This document shows positions 41,066 through 48,736 of a stretch of DNA of 55,242 nucleotides, one piece after another (position 1 is the first letter of the stretch; each line of letters begins with the position of its first letter). Below the pieces are notes generated by a model. The model did no database searches. It saw nothing but the letters and a program-made list of their open reading frames with translations, and was not told the DNA's origin. Location of the stretch: positions 1 to 55,242 of the forward strand of contig CAJUFE010000029.1 in assembly GCA_910585635.1 (NCBI GenBank). Direction: 5' to 3'. The translations under genes were made by a program, and so were the position numbers. Origin of the DNA: an uncultured Lachnospiraceae bacterium. Lineage in GTDB: Bacteria; Bacillota; Clostridia; Lachnospirales; Lachnospiraceae.

Positions 41066-42283
41066 ATGAAAAAGATAGAGGTCAGGAGATGGATCAAAAG
41101 GGGGGTCGCCGCTGTGATCGTGGCATCGGTCTTGGGGCTTGCGGCCTGTGGCTCTGACGCGGGAGCACCTGCGGCAGGAGATACGGCAGGTGGTACTGCG
41201 GCAGGAGACGAGAGCACTGGCGATGCCGTGGGAGGAGAGGACGCTGCGGATGCGGCCGATGTGGCAGGTGGAAAAGCCTCTGACGGAGCCGGTGCAGATG
41301 GAAGAGCTTCTGGCGGGGCCGGTACAGATGGAAAAGCGTCCGGCGATCCCGAGAAAAAGGCGGGCGGCACAGGGGAAAAGAAGAAGGTCACCTTCGTGCT
41401 GGACTGGACGCCTAATACGAACCATACAGGGCTGTATGTAGCCCAGGAGAAGGGCTATTTTGATGAAGCCGGTCTGGAGGTGGAGATCGTGCAGCCGCCG
41501 GAGGGCGGGGCAGAGGTGCTGGTGGCTTCCGGAAAGGCCCAGTTCGGCGTCAGCTTCCAGGATACCATGGCTCCGGCGCTGGCAGGGGATGGAGCGCTGC
41601 CGATCAAAGCGGTAGCCGCCATCCTGCAGCATAACACCTCCGGCATCATCTCCCGGAAGGGGGAGGGCATGGACAGGCCAAAGGGACTGGAGGGAAAGCG
41701 ATATGCCACCTGGGAGTCCCCGGTGGAGCTGGCCACTTTGCAGTCTGTAGTGGAAGGGGACGGCGGCGAGTTTGAAAAGGTCCAGCTGATCCCGAACACG
41801 GTGACGGACGAGGTATCGGCGTTAAAGTCCGATCTTGTGGATGCGATCTGGATCTTTTATGGCTGGGCCGGAGTGAAGACGGAGCTGGAAGGCCTGGAGA
41901 CAGACTACTTTGCATTTGGTGACTTGGATCCGGTATTTGACTATTATACCCCGGTGGTGATCGCCGGAGACCGGTTTTTGGAGGAAGAGCCGGATACGGC
42001 GAGAGCATTTTTAGCCGCATTGGGCAAAGGCTATGAGGAGGCGGCCCGGGACCCGAAGGGAGCGGCGGATATCCTGTGCAGGGCCGTGCCGGAGCTAGAT
42101 CCTGAGCTGGCCCTGGCCAGCCAGGAGTACTTATCCGGACAGTACCTGGCAGATGCTAAAGGGTGGGGCTATATGGATCCGGAGCGCTGGGACCGGTTTT
42201 ATTCCTGGCTCAACGAGAAGGGCCTGGTCGATCCCAAGCTGTCGGAGGGCATCGGCTTTACCAACGACTATCTGCCGCAGTGA
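41066..42283 (+). CDS. Thiamine-precursor binding lipoprotein (ThiY/NMT1-like)
   Basis: This lipoprotein (405 residues) has a signal peptide ending LAAC (Cys near residue 28), a long Ala/Gly/Asp-rich spacer of about 65 residues, then an NMT1/THI5-like domain. The domain starts VTFVLDWTPNTNHTGLYVAQEKGYFDEAGLEVEIVQPPEGG, exactly the pattern of pyrimidine-precursor binders. The TPP riboswitch upstream supports an HMP or formyl-aminopyrimidine ligand. GGAGGAA precedes the ATG. Confidence 0.92.
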   Translation: MKKIEVRRWIKRGVAAVIVASVLGLAACGSDAGAPAAGDTAGGTAAGDESTGDAVGGEDAADAADVAGGKASDGAGADGRASGGAGTDGKASGDPEKKAGGTGEKKKVTFVLDWTPNTNHTGLYVAQEKGYFDEAGLEVEIVQPPEGGAEVLVASGKAQFGVSFQDTMAPALAGDGALPIKAVAAILQHNTSGIISRKGEGMDRPKGLEGKRYATWESPVELATLQSVVEGDGGEFEKVQLIPNTVTDEVSALKSDLVDAIWIFYGWAGVKTELEGLETDYFAFGDLDPVFDYYTPVVIAGDRFLEEEPDTARAFLAALGKGYEEAARDPKGAADILCRAVPELDPELALASQEYLSGQYLADAKGWGYMDPERWDRFYSWLNEKGLVDPKLSEGIGFTNDYLPQ

Positions 42284-42383
42284 GCCTGAGGAGTGTGCTG
42301 CGCGGATAGCGAGGAGTAGGCTGCACGTATGGCTGCACGTATAACAGAGAGGGCTGTATGCATAAGGAAGAGTGCAGTAAACG

Positions 42384-42425
42384 GAGGGGCGACAGACAGG
42401 AGGAGCGACAGACAGGAGGAGCGAC
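42384..42425 (+). repeat. Short tandem repeat carrying ribosome sites before the ATPase gene
   Basis: The unit GCGACAGACAGGAGGA is repeated almost exactly (about 42390-42422), so two or three AGGAGG sites precede the ATG at 42426. Slippage here could tune translation of the ATPase. Confidence 0.6.
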
Positions 42426-43220
42426 ATGGCAGTACTGAGAGCAGAGAAGATCGCAAAGTCCTTTGGTGGACAGAAGATCATCGAGGGGATCTCATTAGAG
42501 CTTGAGGAGGGGGAACTGGTGTCCCTCCTGGGGGTCAGCGGAGGTGGGAAGACGACCTTGTTCAATGTGCTGGCCGGCTTAAGCCAGCCAGATGAAGGAA
42601 AGGTCTATCTGGACGGCACAGAGATCACGGGAAAGCCGGGGCAGATCAGCTATATGCTCCAGAAGGATCTGCTCCTCCCTTACCGGACGATCGTGGATAA
42701 TGTGGCTTTGCCGCTGCTGGTCCGGGGGATGAAAAAGAAGGAGGCCCGCAAGGAGGCGTCCCGGCATTTCGGACAGTTTGGCCTGGAGGGGACGCAGCGC
42801 AAGTATCCGGCCCAGCTTTCTGGGGGGATGAAGCAGCGGGCGGCCCTCCTGCGGACTTACCTGTTCTCCCGGCGGGTGGCATTGCTGGACGAACCGTTTT
42901 CCGCATTAGATATGCTGACGAAGAAAGGGGTCCACGACTGGTATCTGCAGGTGATGGAGCAGATCGACCTGTCCACCTTGTTCGTGACCCACGATATCGA
43001 CGAGGCGATCCTCCTGTCCGACCGGATCTACCTGCTGACGGGAAAGCCGGGACGGATCACAAAGGAGCTCCGGATCCGGGAGCCAAAGCCCCGGGCAAAG
43101 GATTTTTCTCTGTCGGAGGCGTTCCTGGGCTATAAGCGGGAGATCCTCCAGCATCTGGAGGCCCGGAGCTGCCCCCAAGACCCTCCCGGAGCTGACCCTT
43201 GGCCATTCTGTGAAAAGTAA
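42426..43220 (+). CDS. Thiamine-precursor ABC transporter ATPase (ThiZ-like)
   Basis: This is the ATPase of the importer (264 residues): Walker A GVSGGGKTT, signature LSGGMKQRAALLRTYL, Walker B VALLDEPFSALD and switch FVTHDIDEAILLSDRI, in the SsuB/TauB/ThiZ subgroup. The C-terminal end (RSCPQDPPGADPWPFCEK) is unusual and contains CCTCCCGGAGC, similar to hairpins at 18-39 and 39720-39741. Confidence 0.9.
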   Translation: MAVLRAEKIAKSFGGQKIIEGISLELEEGELVSLLGVSGGGKTTLFNVLAGLSQPDEGKVYLDGTEITGKPGQISYMLQKDLLLPYRTIVDNVALPLLVRGMKKKEARKEASRHFGQFGLEGTQRKYPAQLSGGMKQRAALLRTYLFSRRVALLDEPFSALDMLTKKGVHDWYLQVMEQIDLSTLFVTHDIDEAILLSDRIYLLTGKPGRITKELRIREPKPRAKDFSLSEAFLGYKREILQHLEARSCPQDPPGADPWPFCEK

Positions 43221-43260
43221 CAGGCCGACCGGCGGGGATCGTCACTTTTAGCAGAAATAG

Positions 43261-43289
43261 ATGACATTTTCCCGTATATCTGTTATACT
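43261..43289 (+). promoter_or_regulatory. Promoter for the DUF1622 gene
   Basis: ATGACA (43261-43266), a 17-base spacer and TATACT (43284-43289), about 70 bases before the next start codon. Confidence 0.6.
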
Positions 43290-43360
43290 TCTATAAAAAG
43301 GGACCGGCATGGACAAGGACCAGGGTTCGGATCTTTTTATGATCGATCGGAGGAGCAGAT

Positions 43361-43711
43361 ATGAAGATGTTTGAAGTGATCTTAGATGAGCTGGTGGGGA
43401 TCTCCATCCACGGTTTTGAATTGGTGGGCGTGGTGATCATCATCCTGTCAGGTGTACAGGGATTCGTGAACTATGTGCGGAAGGACCCGAAGGTCCGGCT
43501 GCAGCTGGCACAGGGGATGGCCATGGGGCTGGAATTTAAGCTGGGCAGCGAGATCCTGCGCACGGTGGTGGTGCGGGAGCTGTCTGAGGTGGCCTTGGTG
43601 GCGGCGATCATCGCGGTCCGGGCTGCGCTGACCTTCTTGATCCATTGGGAGATCAAGACGGAGATCGAAACAGAAGAGCTGGAGACAGCGAAAAAAGAAG
43701 AAGCTCCGTGA
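43361..43711 (+). CDS. DUF1622 membrane protein
   Basis: The 116-residue protein matches DUF1622: two to three hydrophobic segments (IHGFELVGVVIIILSGVQGFV, then VALVAAIIAVRAALTFLIHW) around a conserved LAQGMAMGLEFKLGSEILRTVVV, with an acidic tail. Function unknown. A GGAGG site precedes the ATG. It converges on cotJC, with a palindromic repeat between them. Confidence 0.88.
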   Translation: MKMFEVILDELVGISIHGFELVGVVIIILSGVQGFVNYVRKDPKVRLQLAQGMAMGLEFKLGSEILRTVVVRELSEVALVAAIIAVRAALTFLIHWEIKTEIETEELETAKKEEAP

Positions 43712-43742
43712 TCTTGTCATGTGATCGCATGGGACAGAGTAA

Positions 43743-43841
43743 GGGGCTGTCGCAAAATAGCCGCTATATACAGGATATGGCGTTCTGACCCGTTCGGTCA
43801 CAGCCACATATCGTGTATAAACTGCATTTTGCGACAGCCCC
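43743..43841 (+). repeat. Palindromic dispersed repeat, copy 3
   Basis: This 99-bp element has perfect outer arms GGGGCTGTCGCAAAAT (43743-43758) and ATTTTGCGACAGCCCC (43826-43841). Inside are CTATATACAGGATATGG and a matching ACATATCGTGTATA region, with a small GACCCGTTCGGTC hairpin at the tip. It lies between the converging DUF1622 and cotJC genes and probably serves both as a terminator. Confidence 0.85.
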
Positions 43842-44000
43842 TTAACATTGCTCTTATATCATTGCTTTTATAACATATGCCCTTTTAACTTAACATGCGT
43901 CCTTGATCGCATGCCATCTTTGGACATGTCTTGGATGCGTGGGTATCCGTATGTCCGGATCGACCCGCCTGTCTTGGTCTCGTTACATACGCGGGTCTCG

Positions 44001-44612
44001 TTACATACCCTGGTCCCACTGCATGCCTTGATCGCCCTGTATGCCCGGATCCCATTGCATGCCCTGGCCGTTTTGTATACCTTGACCGCTTTGTATGCCC
44101 TGACTGTTCTGCATGCCCTGGTCATTTTGCACGCCTTGGCTCCCCGGTGCCTCCTGGCCGTTCCCTGCGCATTGGAGCTGGTCGCAGCGGGGGCCTTGGG
44201 GGATATCAAAGGACGGGTTAAAGGCATAGAAGTCCCTGCTGTTCAGATGGTCCTGGACGTCGCGCAGGACTTCACCGAAACGCTGGAAATGGACGATCTC
44301 CCGTTTCCGCAGGAACCGGATGGGATCGCAGACCTCAGGGTCTTTCACCATGCGGAGGATATTGTCATAGGTGACACGCGCTTTCTGTTCTGCAGCAAGG
44401 TCCTCGAACAGGTCGGTGATGGGATCGCCTTTAGACTGGAATTCGCAGGCATTAAAGGGGACGCCGCCTGCGGCCTGAGGCCAGACCCCTACTGTGTGGT
44501 CGATATAATAGGGGCCGAAGCCGGAACGCTCGATCTCCTCCGGGGTCAGGTTGCGGGTCAGCTGGTGGACGATCGCGCCTACGATCTCTAGGTGGGCCAG
44601 CTCCTCGGTACC
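44001..44612 (-). CDS. cotJC: cotJC 3' part (spore coat, manganese-catalase-like), separated from its start
   Basis: Reading begins at the recombination site (44612) with TEELAHLEIVGAIVHQLTRN and continues to IRFLRKREIVHFQRFGEVLRDVQDHL, the CotJC/Mn-catalase pattern with metal ligands in EELAH and the late REIVHFQRF. No start codon or ribosome site of its own is convincing; the in-frame ATG at 44642 belongs to the inserted element. The protein ends in a tail of about 45 residues of (x)QG(M/I)Q-type repeats, whose DNA repeats continue past the TAA at 44001. Joining this part to the 62-codon 5' part at 48551 gives about 264 residues. Confidence 0.9.
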   Translation of the reverse strand, partial: GTEELAHLEIVGAIVHQLTRNLTPEEIERSGFGPYYIDHTVGVWPQAAGGVPFNACEFQSKGDPITDLFEDLAAEQKARVTYDNILRMVKDPEVCDPIRFLRKREIVHFQRFGEVLRDVQDHLNSRDFYAFNPSFDIPQGPRCDQLQCAGNGQEAPGSQGVQNDQGMQNSQGIQSGQGIQNGQGMQWDPGIQGDQGMQWDQGM

Positions 44613-44618
44613 CACATC
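44607..44618 (-). other. Element attachment site, cotJC 3' side
   Basis: On the minus strand this reads GATGTGGGTACC: the Gly-Thr codons belong to cotJC and the preceding GAT-GTG to the element or the core. It shares GATnTnGG with 48551-48562. Only a few bases are common, as usual for large serine recombinases. Confidence 0.65.
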
Positions 44619-44768
44619 GTGCTCAAAAATGTTCCAGATCAAGCCCTATAGGGGCAAGCCCGCTGCTTTCGGCTTATCTGTACATAGCGTTGTCAGCTAT
44701 GAAAGGATCGGTAAGTGTGATGGGGACAGATACAGGGAAGGCCGGCCCCAGTGGATCAGATAAGTGGA

Positions 44769-46289
44769 TCACATAAGATGGAAACAGACCACAGCCAGGG
44801 CCCCCAGGATGATGACGGTCGTGATGCCAAGTAAGACCTTTCCAAGGAGCCCGTCTCTGCCGGCCCGGATCGTCCCTGGACCGGCGAAGAGCCCCCAGGG
44901 GCTGTAGCGTTCTATCCCTGGCCGATAAGAAAGATCTTGCCGGTTCCCGACAGAAGATAAAAATCTTGTCCAGTCTTCCTGCAGAAGGCGGACGCCTAGG
45001 GCATATTCCTTTTCCGGACTCAGTTTTTTTAGCAGGGCCTGGAAAAAACCGGACTCCTTAGCATAGGGGCCGGACCGTTGGCCGGCGGCTTTCTGCTTTT
45101 CCCGAAACTGCTGGTAGGCATAGTCCTGGCCGCTCTGGATGGCCTTTTGGGGGTCTTTCATCTGTTTATAAGCGGTAAGGGTGCGGTAATAGACCTTGTG
45201 ACCGCCGTGCTGGCGCAGGTATCGATCCACCAGCTTTTCGATGGCATTTTCCAGGGCAACGGTGATGGAGCTGGTCCCTCCGCTTTTTTCGGCGTATACC
45301 TGTCCCTTGATGGACATGACCGCGGCTATGAGGCCGGTCACCTCCTCGTTCCTGGCACTGATGTGTGGATCTTGGAATAGATCGCCGCCACGGGTCATAT
45401 GGGCGGCGAAACGGTCTGCCCGTTCCAGCTCTCTGCCGGAGCAGGAGACGGAGCTTCCCCGCTTAAAGCTGTTCTCGACGATGCCGTTCCTCGCATTGCT
45501 TATGACTTCTTTTCTCTGTCTGAGCTGCTCTTTCCAGGAAACCTGCTGTGTATGATAGGTCTGCTGGAACCGGACATTTTGTTTCCCGGAGGATCCATAG
45601 ATCATCCCGTTCCCGGAAAAAGAGGGAGAGGCAGCGCGCCCCCCCTTGCTCCTGCTGTCCATGGAGGCCCCCTGGGCAAAGAGCATATGTGCCGTCTGAG
45701 GCGAGATGGCGCGCCCGGCTGTCTGTCTGTAAAGGCTGGACCGGACGCTGTCCAATGCTGCGGTCTGGCCGCTCTCTTCCAGAAGGGATATCAGAGCCTC
45801 CAGATCCTGCTCCATCACTAGGTCCAGTTTTTGCGCCAGGAGATGATCCAGGCGATCCATCTGTTCCTTCAGCGCTTCCCCTTCAGCGTTTTTCAGGGTA
45901 GCCTCAAGGAGGGCCAGATACAGCTTGGACAGTTCCTGGAGCTGTTTGGTAAGATCAAGGTCCCCGTCAGGCTGCCACTCCAGAAAGCTTTCCCAGACTT
46001 TTTCCGCCATTTCCAGGATCCATCGGCGGGCCTCGTCGGCAGAGCTCGTTCCGTCAGAGGCAGAAGATCTGCGTGTCCGGGCGATCTCCGCCGTGTCTGT
46101 GGGAGTCTCCCGTTTTGGATCTGTACGGGAGTCCCTGGCATCTTCCCGCTGCTCTTTGACGGTCCTGGAAAGCTCCTGGAGCAGTATCTCGCTACCTTTT
46201 CGTTCGGCCTGCTGTCTGGCGAGCTGAAGGTCTTGTTCTGCATGGGCAGCTGGCCCGGGGGCTGTGCTGGCTGTTTTTATCTGTGACAT
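44769..46289 (-). CDS. Unrecognised element-encoded protein with C-terminal membrane anchor
   Basis: No family was recognised. From the ATG at 46289 (after GGAAGGATAAGGAT) the product has ~506 residues; the frame is open to an ATG at 46379. The N-terminal 300 residues are polar and helical, rich in Glu, Gln, Leu and Ser (LARQQAERKGSEILLQELSRTVKEQRED, then LTKQLQELSKLYLALLEATLKNAEGEALKEQMDRLDHLLAQKL), suggesting coiled coils. The middle is basic, with YHTQQVSWKEQLRQRKEVISN. The last 25 residues form one membrane helix (VLLGITTVIILGALAVVCFHLM), so it may be tail-anchored. It runs opposite to the recombinase. A structural or sporulation role is possible but not shown. Confidence 0.75.
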   Translation of the reverse strand: MSQIKTASTAPGPAAHAEQDLQLARQQAERKGSEILLQELSRTVKEQREDARDSRTDPKRETPTDTAEIARTRRSSASDGTSSADEARRWILEMAEKVWESFLEWQPDGDLDLTKQLQELSKLYLALLEATLKNAEGEALKEQMDRLDHLLAQKLDLVMEQDLEALISLLEESGQTAALDSVRSSLYRQTAGRAISPQTAHMLFAQGASMDSRSKGGRAASPSFSGNGMIYGSSGKQNVRFQQTYHTQQVSWKEQLRQRKEVISNARNGIVENSFKRGSSVSCSGRELERADRFAAHMTRGGDLFQDPHISARNEEVTGLIAAVMSIKGQVYAEKSGGTSSITVALENAIEKLVDRYLRQHGGHKVYYRTLTAYKQMKDPQKAIQSGQDYAYQQFREKQKAAGQRSGPYAKESGFFQALLKKLSPEKEYALGVRLLQEDWTRFLSSVGNRQDLSYRPGIERYSPWGLFAGPGTIRAGRDGLLGKVLLGITTVIILGALAVVCFHLM

Positions 46290-46443
46290 ATCCTTATCCT
46301 TCCCTGTGCTGGAAAATGTGTTCTGGGACCCTGTATCGGAAAACATGCTCTTTAATAAGATATATCGGCTGATGATCAAAACTTCTTACTATGGATAAAG
46401 CGTTTGCGATCAGCAGCATCGCAAAAAAGGCCAGGCCTCCCGG

Positions 46444-46473
46444 TCATATCGTACAAACCCTTATGGATATCTT
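46444..46473 (+). promoter_or_regulatory. Weak candidate sigma-E-type promoter for the recombinase genes
   Basis: TCATATC (46444-46450), 15 bases, then GATATCTT (46466-46473). The -35 matches the B. subtilis sigma-E pattern (kmATATT) at 6 of 7 positions, the -10 (CATACAnT) at only 5 of 8. It lies 58 bases before the small ORF that leads to the recombinase. The rest of 46380-46531 shows nothing else. Confidence 0.25.
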
Positions 46474-46531
46474 GATAGAGAGCAAAAGCAGCTTTCGATG
46501 GGCATGCGCTATAGCCGGACGGTGATGATGG

Positions 46532-46732
46532 ATGAAATGTCGTGAGTTTACCTATGTGGGAGAGCCTGTTATGCAGATCGACGAACAGACATATCCAGTG
46601 TTTTATCTGCAGCTTAAAAAGTCGATACTGGCTTCTTTAGAAAAACAGGGGCTTCTGACCCATCCGCAATATAGCCGATGTGTCGAGGAGATAGAAAGAC
46701 GATACCATCAGAAAAACCATAGCCAGGCCTGA
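46532..46732 (+). CDS. Small SHOCT-like protein beside the recombinase (66 aa)
   Basis: The sequence MQIDEQTYPVFYLQLKKSILASLEKQGLLTHPQYSRCVEEIERRYHQ has the SHOCT-like short C-terminal domain (helix, turn, helix), and similar small proteins are found upstream of site-specific recombinases in Clostridia. It precedes the serine recombinase by 116 bases on the same strand. Its place suggests a helper, possibly the directionality factor that lets the recombinase excise rather than integrate; that is inference only. Confidence 0.65.
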   Translation: MKCREFTYVGEPVMQIDEQTYPVFYLQLKKSILASLEKQGLLTHPQYSRCVEEIERRYHQKNHSQA

Positions 46733-46848
46733 CCGCCTGGCGTTTTCTATATGGAGAAATGTGACCGAAAGCCATTGCGGGGAACACCGCCAGGGCATAC
46801 CGGTATGCCTTGAAAAAGCAGGCATAGATCAAGAAAAGGAGAGGTTTG

Positions 46849-48465
46849 ATGTCAACATCACGATATGAGATCTTAAACCAAGAGAGAAAGATGCAGGGAA
46901 CGAAAAAAAGGGTCGCCGCCTATTGCCGCGTTTCCACGGACCATGAAGACCAGGCTGGTTCTTTTGAAAACCAATGCACGTTTTTCCGCCAGTATATCGA
47001 GCGCACTCCTGATTGGGAGCTTTATGCGATATTTGCAGATGAGGGCCTTTCTGGAACGAGCACGAAAAAGCGGCATGGGTTCAACCGTATGATCGAGTGT
47101 GCAAAAAACGGTGGACTCGATCTGATCATCACAAAAGAGATCTCCCGTTTTGCCAGAAATACCCTTGATAGCATATCCTATACCCGAGACCTCAAAAAGC
47201 ACGGTGTCGGCGTGATCTTTCTGAACGATAACATCAATACCTTAGACGGCGATGCGGAGCTCCGTCTGGCGATCATGTCCTCGATCGCGCAGGAGGAAAG
47301 CCGTAAGACCTCCCAGCGTGTCAAGTGGGGGCAGAAACGCCAGATGGAGCAAGGTGTGGTGTTCGGGCGCAGTATGCTGGGCTATGATGTGAAAGATGGG
47401 AAGATGACGGTCAACGAGGAGGGGGCGAAGGTGGTCCGCCTGATCTTCCACAAGTTTGTGGACGAGGGAAAAGGTACCCACGTGATCGCCCGTGAGCTCC
47501 AGGAGGAGGGCATCCAGCCGATGTACGCGAAGAGATGGCAGAACACGGTCATCCTCCGTATGATCCGCAATGAAAAATACTGCGGCGACCTAGTGCAGAA
47601 GAAAACCTATACACCAGACTTCCTGTCTCACGAAAAGAAGTACAACCGGGGACAGGAGGGATTTGTCATCATCAAAGACCACCACGAGCCGATCATTTCC
47701 CGGGAGCTTTTCGATCAGGCAAACCGCATTTTGGATGCCAGGTCGCGCTCCCAGGCGGGCAGAGCAAGATACAGCAGCCGCTATCCCCTTTCCGGGAAGA
47801 TCAAATGCGGCCGATGCGGAGCCAGCTATGTCGCCCGATACAGGACCCGCAAGGACGGGAGCCGGTACAAGGCATGGCGCTGCTATGGAGCGGCGCGCAG
47901 CGGCAGACCGCACATCGACAAGGCGGGCAACGAGAAAGGCTGCTCTGGCGAGAGTATCCGCGATGAGGAGGCGATCCATTTATTGTATCTTGTTTGCGGC
48001 GGGCTAAAGATCGACCGCCAGAAGGTCGTCGATGATCTCATCAAGACGATCCAGGCGGTCGTGCAGACGGACTTACCAGGGACGAGCATGAGCGCCTTAG
48101 GAGAGAAGCTCGAGAAAGTGGAGAAAAAGCGTACAGGTCTTATCGACCTTTACACAGGCGGCGACATCGACAAAGGGGAGTTTACAGCGCTGAGAGACAA
48201 GTATGACGAGGAGATAAAAAGACTTAAATCTGCGATGGAGGACATGGAGGGGCAGCAGAGGATGATGATAAAACAGCAGAGGTCGATGGCCGATATAAAG
48301 AACGCTATCCACCAGCTGCTAAACGGTATCCAGAGCGAAGATGGATATTACACGCAGATACTCGACAAGATGGTGGTGGGCGATAAAGACCACATCGATG
48401 TGTATCTGAAAATGCTGCCGCATAAGTGGAGCTTTGTGGCGGCGAAAGGCGTTACAGGGCTTTAG
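46849..48465 (+). CDS. Large serine recombinase
   Basis: This 538-residue site-specific recombinase cuts and rejoins DNA through a Ser-DNA intermediate. The N-terminal resolvase domain has the catalytic Ser in VAAYCRVSTDHEDQAGSFENQ and the Arg-rich ISRFARNTLDSISYTRDLKKHGVGVIFLND; the recombinase domain follows (FGRSMLGYDVKDGKMTVNEEGAKVVRLIF). Then come a zinc ribbon (SGKIKCGRCGASY...WRCYGA...KGCSGESI) and a coiled-coil C-terminal part. AGGAGAGG precedes the ATG at 46849. The gene ends next to the attachment site, the usual place for such integrases. It is most likely the enzyme that inserts and excises the cotJC element. Confidence 0.95.
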   Translation: MSTSRYEILNQERKMQGTKKRVAAYCRVSTDHEDQAGSFENQCTFFRQYIERTPDWELYAIFADEGLSGTSTKKRHGFNRMIECAKNGGLDLIITKEISRFARNTLDSISYTRDLKKHGVGVIFLNDNINTLDGDAELRLAIMSSIAQEESRKTSQRVKWGQKRQMEQGVVFGRSMLGYDVKDGKMTVNEEGAKVVRLIFHKFVDEGKGTHVIARELQEEGIQPMYAKRWQNTVILRMIRNEKYCGDLVQKKTYTPDFLSHEKKYNRGQEGFVIIKDHHEPIISRELFDQANRILDARSRSQAGRARYSSRYPLSGKIKCGRCGASYVARYRTRKDGSRYKAWRCYGAARSGRPHIDKAGNEKGCSGESIRDEEAIHLLYLVCGGLKIDRQKVVDDLIKTIQAVVQTDLPGTSMSALGEKLEKVEKKRTGLIDLYTGGDIDKGEFTALRDKYDEEIKRLKSAMEDMEGQQRMMIKQQRSMADIKNAIHQLLNGIQSEDGYYTQILDKMVVGDKDHIDVYLKMLPHKWSFVAAKGVTGL

Positions 48466-48492
48466 GGACAAGTCTGAAGATCCCTTTCTGGC

Positions 48493-48530
48493 AGCCGCAC
48501 CGGCGGTCGTAAAGGGGTGCGGCTGTTTTG
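48493..48530 (+). terminator. Terminator after the recombinase gene
   Basis: AGCCGCACC (48493-48501) pairs perfectly with GGTGCGGCT (48516-48524), followed by GTTTTG. It is inside the element, just short of its edge, and would stop recombinase transcripts before they run antisense into cotJC and cotJB. Confidence 0.75.
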
Positions 48531-48550
48531 CACATTTCCGAGGCTCCGCT

Positions 48551-48562
48551 GCCGATATCGGT
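48551..48562 (-). other. Element attachment site, cotJC 5' side
   Basis: On the minus strand this reads ACCGATATCGGC: Thr-Asp-Ile-Gly of CotJC. Beyond it the cotJC frame runs into non-CotJC residues (SGASEMCKTAAPLYDRRCGCQKG) until a stop at 48452. Confidence 0.65.
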
Positions 48563-48736
48563 CAATGTCCCCTTGGCGATCTTATAGGGCATGGCGAAGC
48601 GCTGGGACAGATAGCGCATGGATGCGCTCATCTCGCCGTCGGGACCGCCATATTGACTGATGATATACTGCGCCAGATCCGGGTTGGGCTGGCTGATCTT
48701 TACCGGATATTGAAGCCGTTTTTCATATTTCCACAT
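48551..48736 (-). CDS. cotJC: cotJC 5' part (spore coat protein, interrupted)
   Basis: The first 62 codons (MWKYEKRLQYPVKISQPNPDLAQYIISQYGGPDGEMSASMRYLSQRFAMP...LTDIG) are a textbook CotJC start, including the first metal-ligand Glu in PDGEMSASMRYLSQ. The frame then leaves the family exactly at 48551 and ends at 48452 in element sequence. The ATG directly follows the cotJB stop (TAAATG), so it sits in its natural operon position. Without recombination the product would be a 94-residue fragment lacking the EExxH site. Confidence 0.92.

Larger units (their letters stand above)
44612..48551. mobile_element. Skin-like intervening element inserted in cotJC (~3.9 kb)
   Basis: Both edges lie inside cotJC. 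On the minus strand the 5' part reads GACATTGACCGATATCGG and the 3' part GATGTGGGTACCGAGGAG. Joining them at the shared GATnTnGG core restores LTDIGTEELAHLE in frame. The cargo is a large serine recombinase whose gene ends 86 bases from one edge, a 66-aa small protein and an unknown 506-536-aa protein. Size, a single recombinase and insertion within a sporulation gene fit elements such as skin that are cut out in the mother cell. A plain insertion that killed cotJC is the alternative. Confidence 0.85.

Noticed and set aside
43848..44591. Long plus-strand open frame of 247 codons
   Set aside because: It is the antisense of the cotJC 3' part; its low-complexity start (many Tyr/Ala/Leu repeats) is the complement of the GCATGCC repeats and it has no ribosome site.
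44001..44642. Treating the cotJC 3' part as an independent gene starting at 44642
   Set aside because: The first 11 residues (MIWNIFEHDVG) come from the inserted element, have no ribosome site, and replace the conserved CotJC N terminus that is found intact at 48551-48736.
44612..48551. Ordinary IS or conjugative element
   Set aside because: No DDE transposase, terminal inverted repeats, or transfer genes; the serine recombinase and edge position fit site-specific integration instead.
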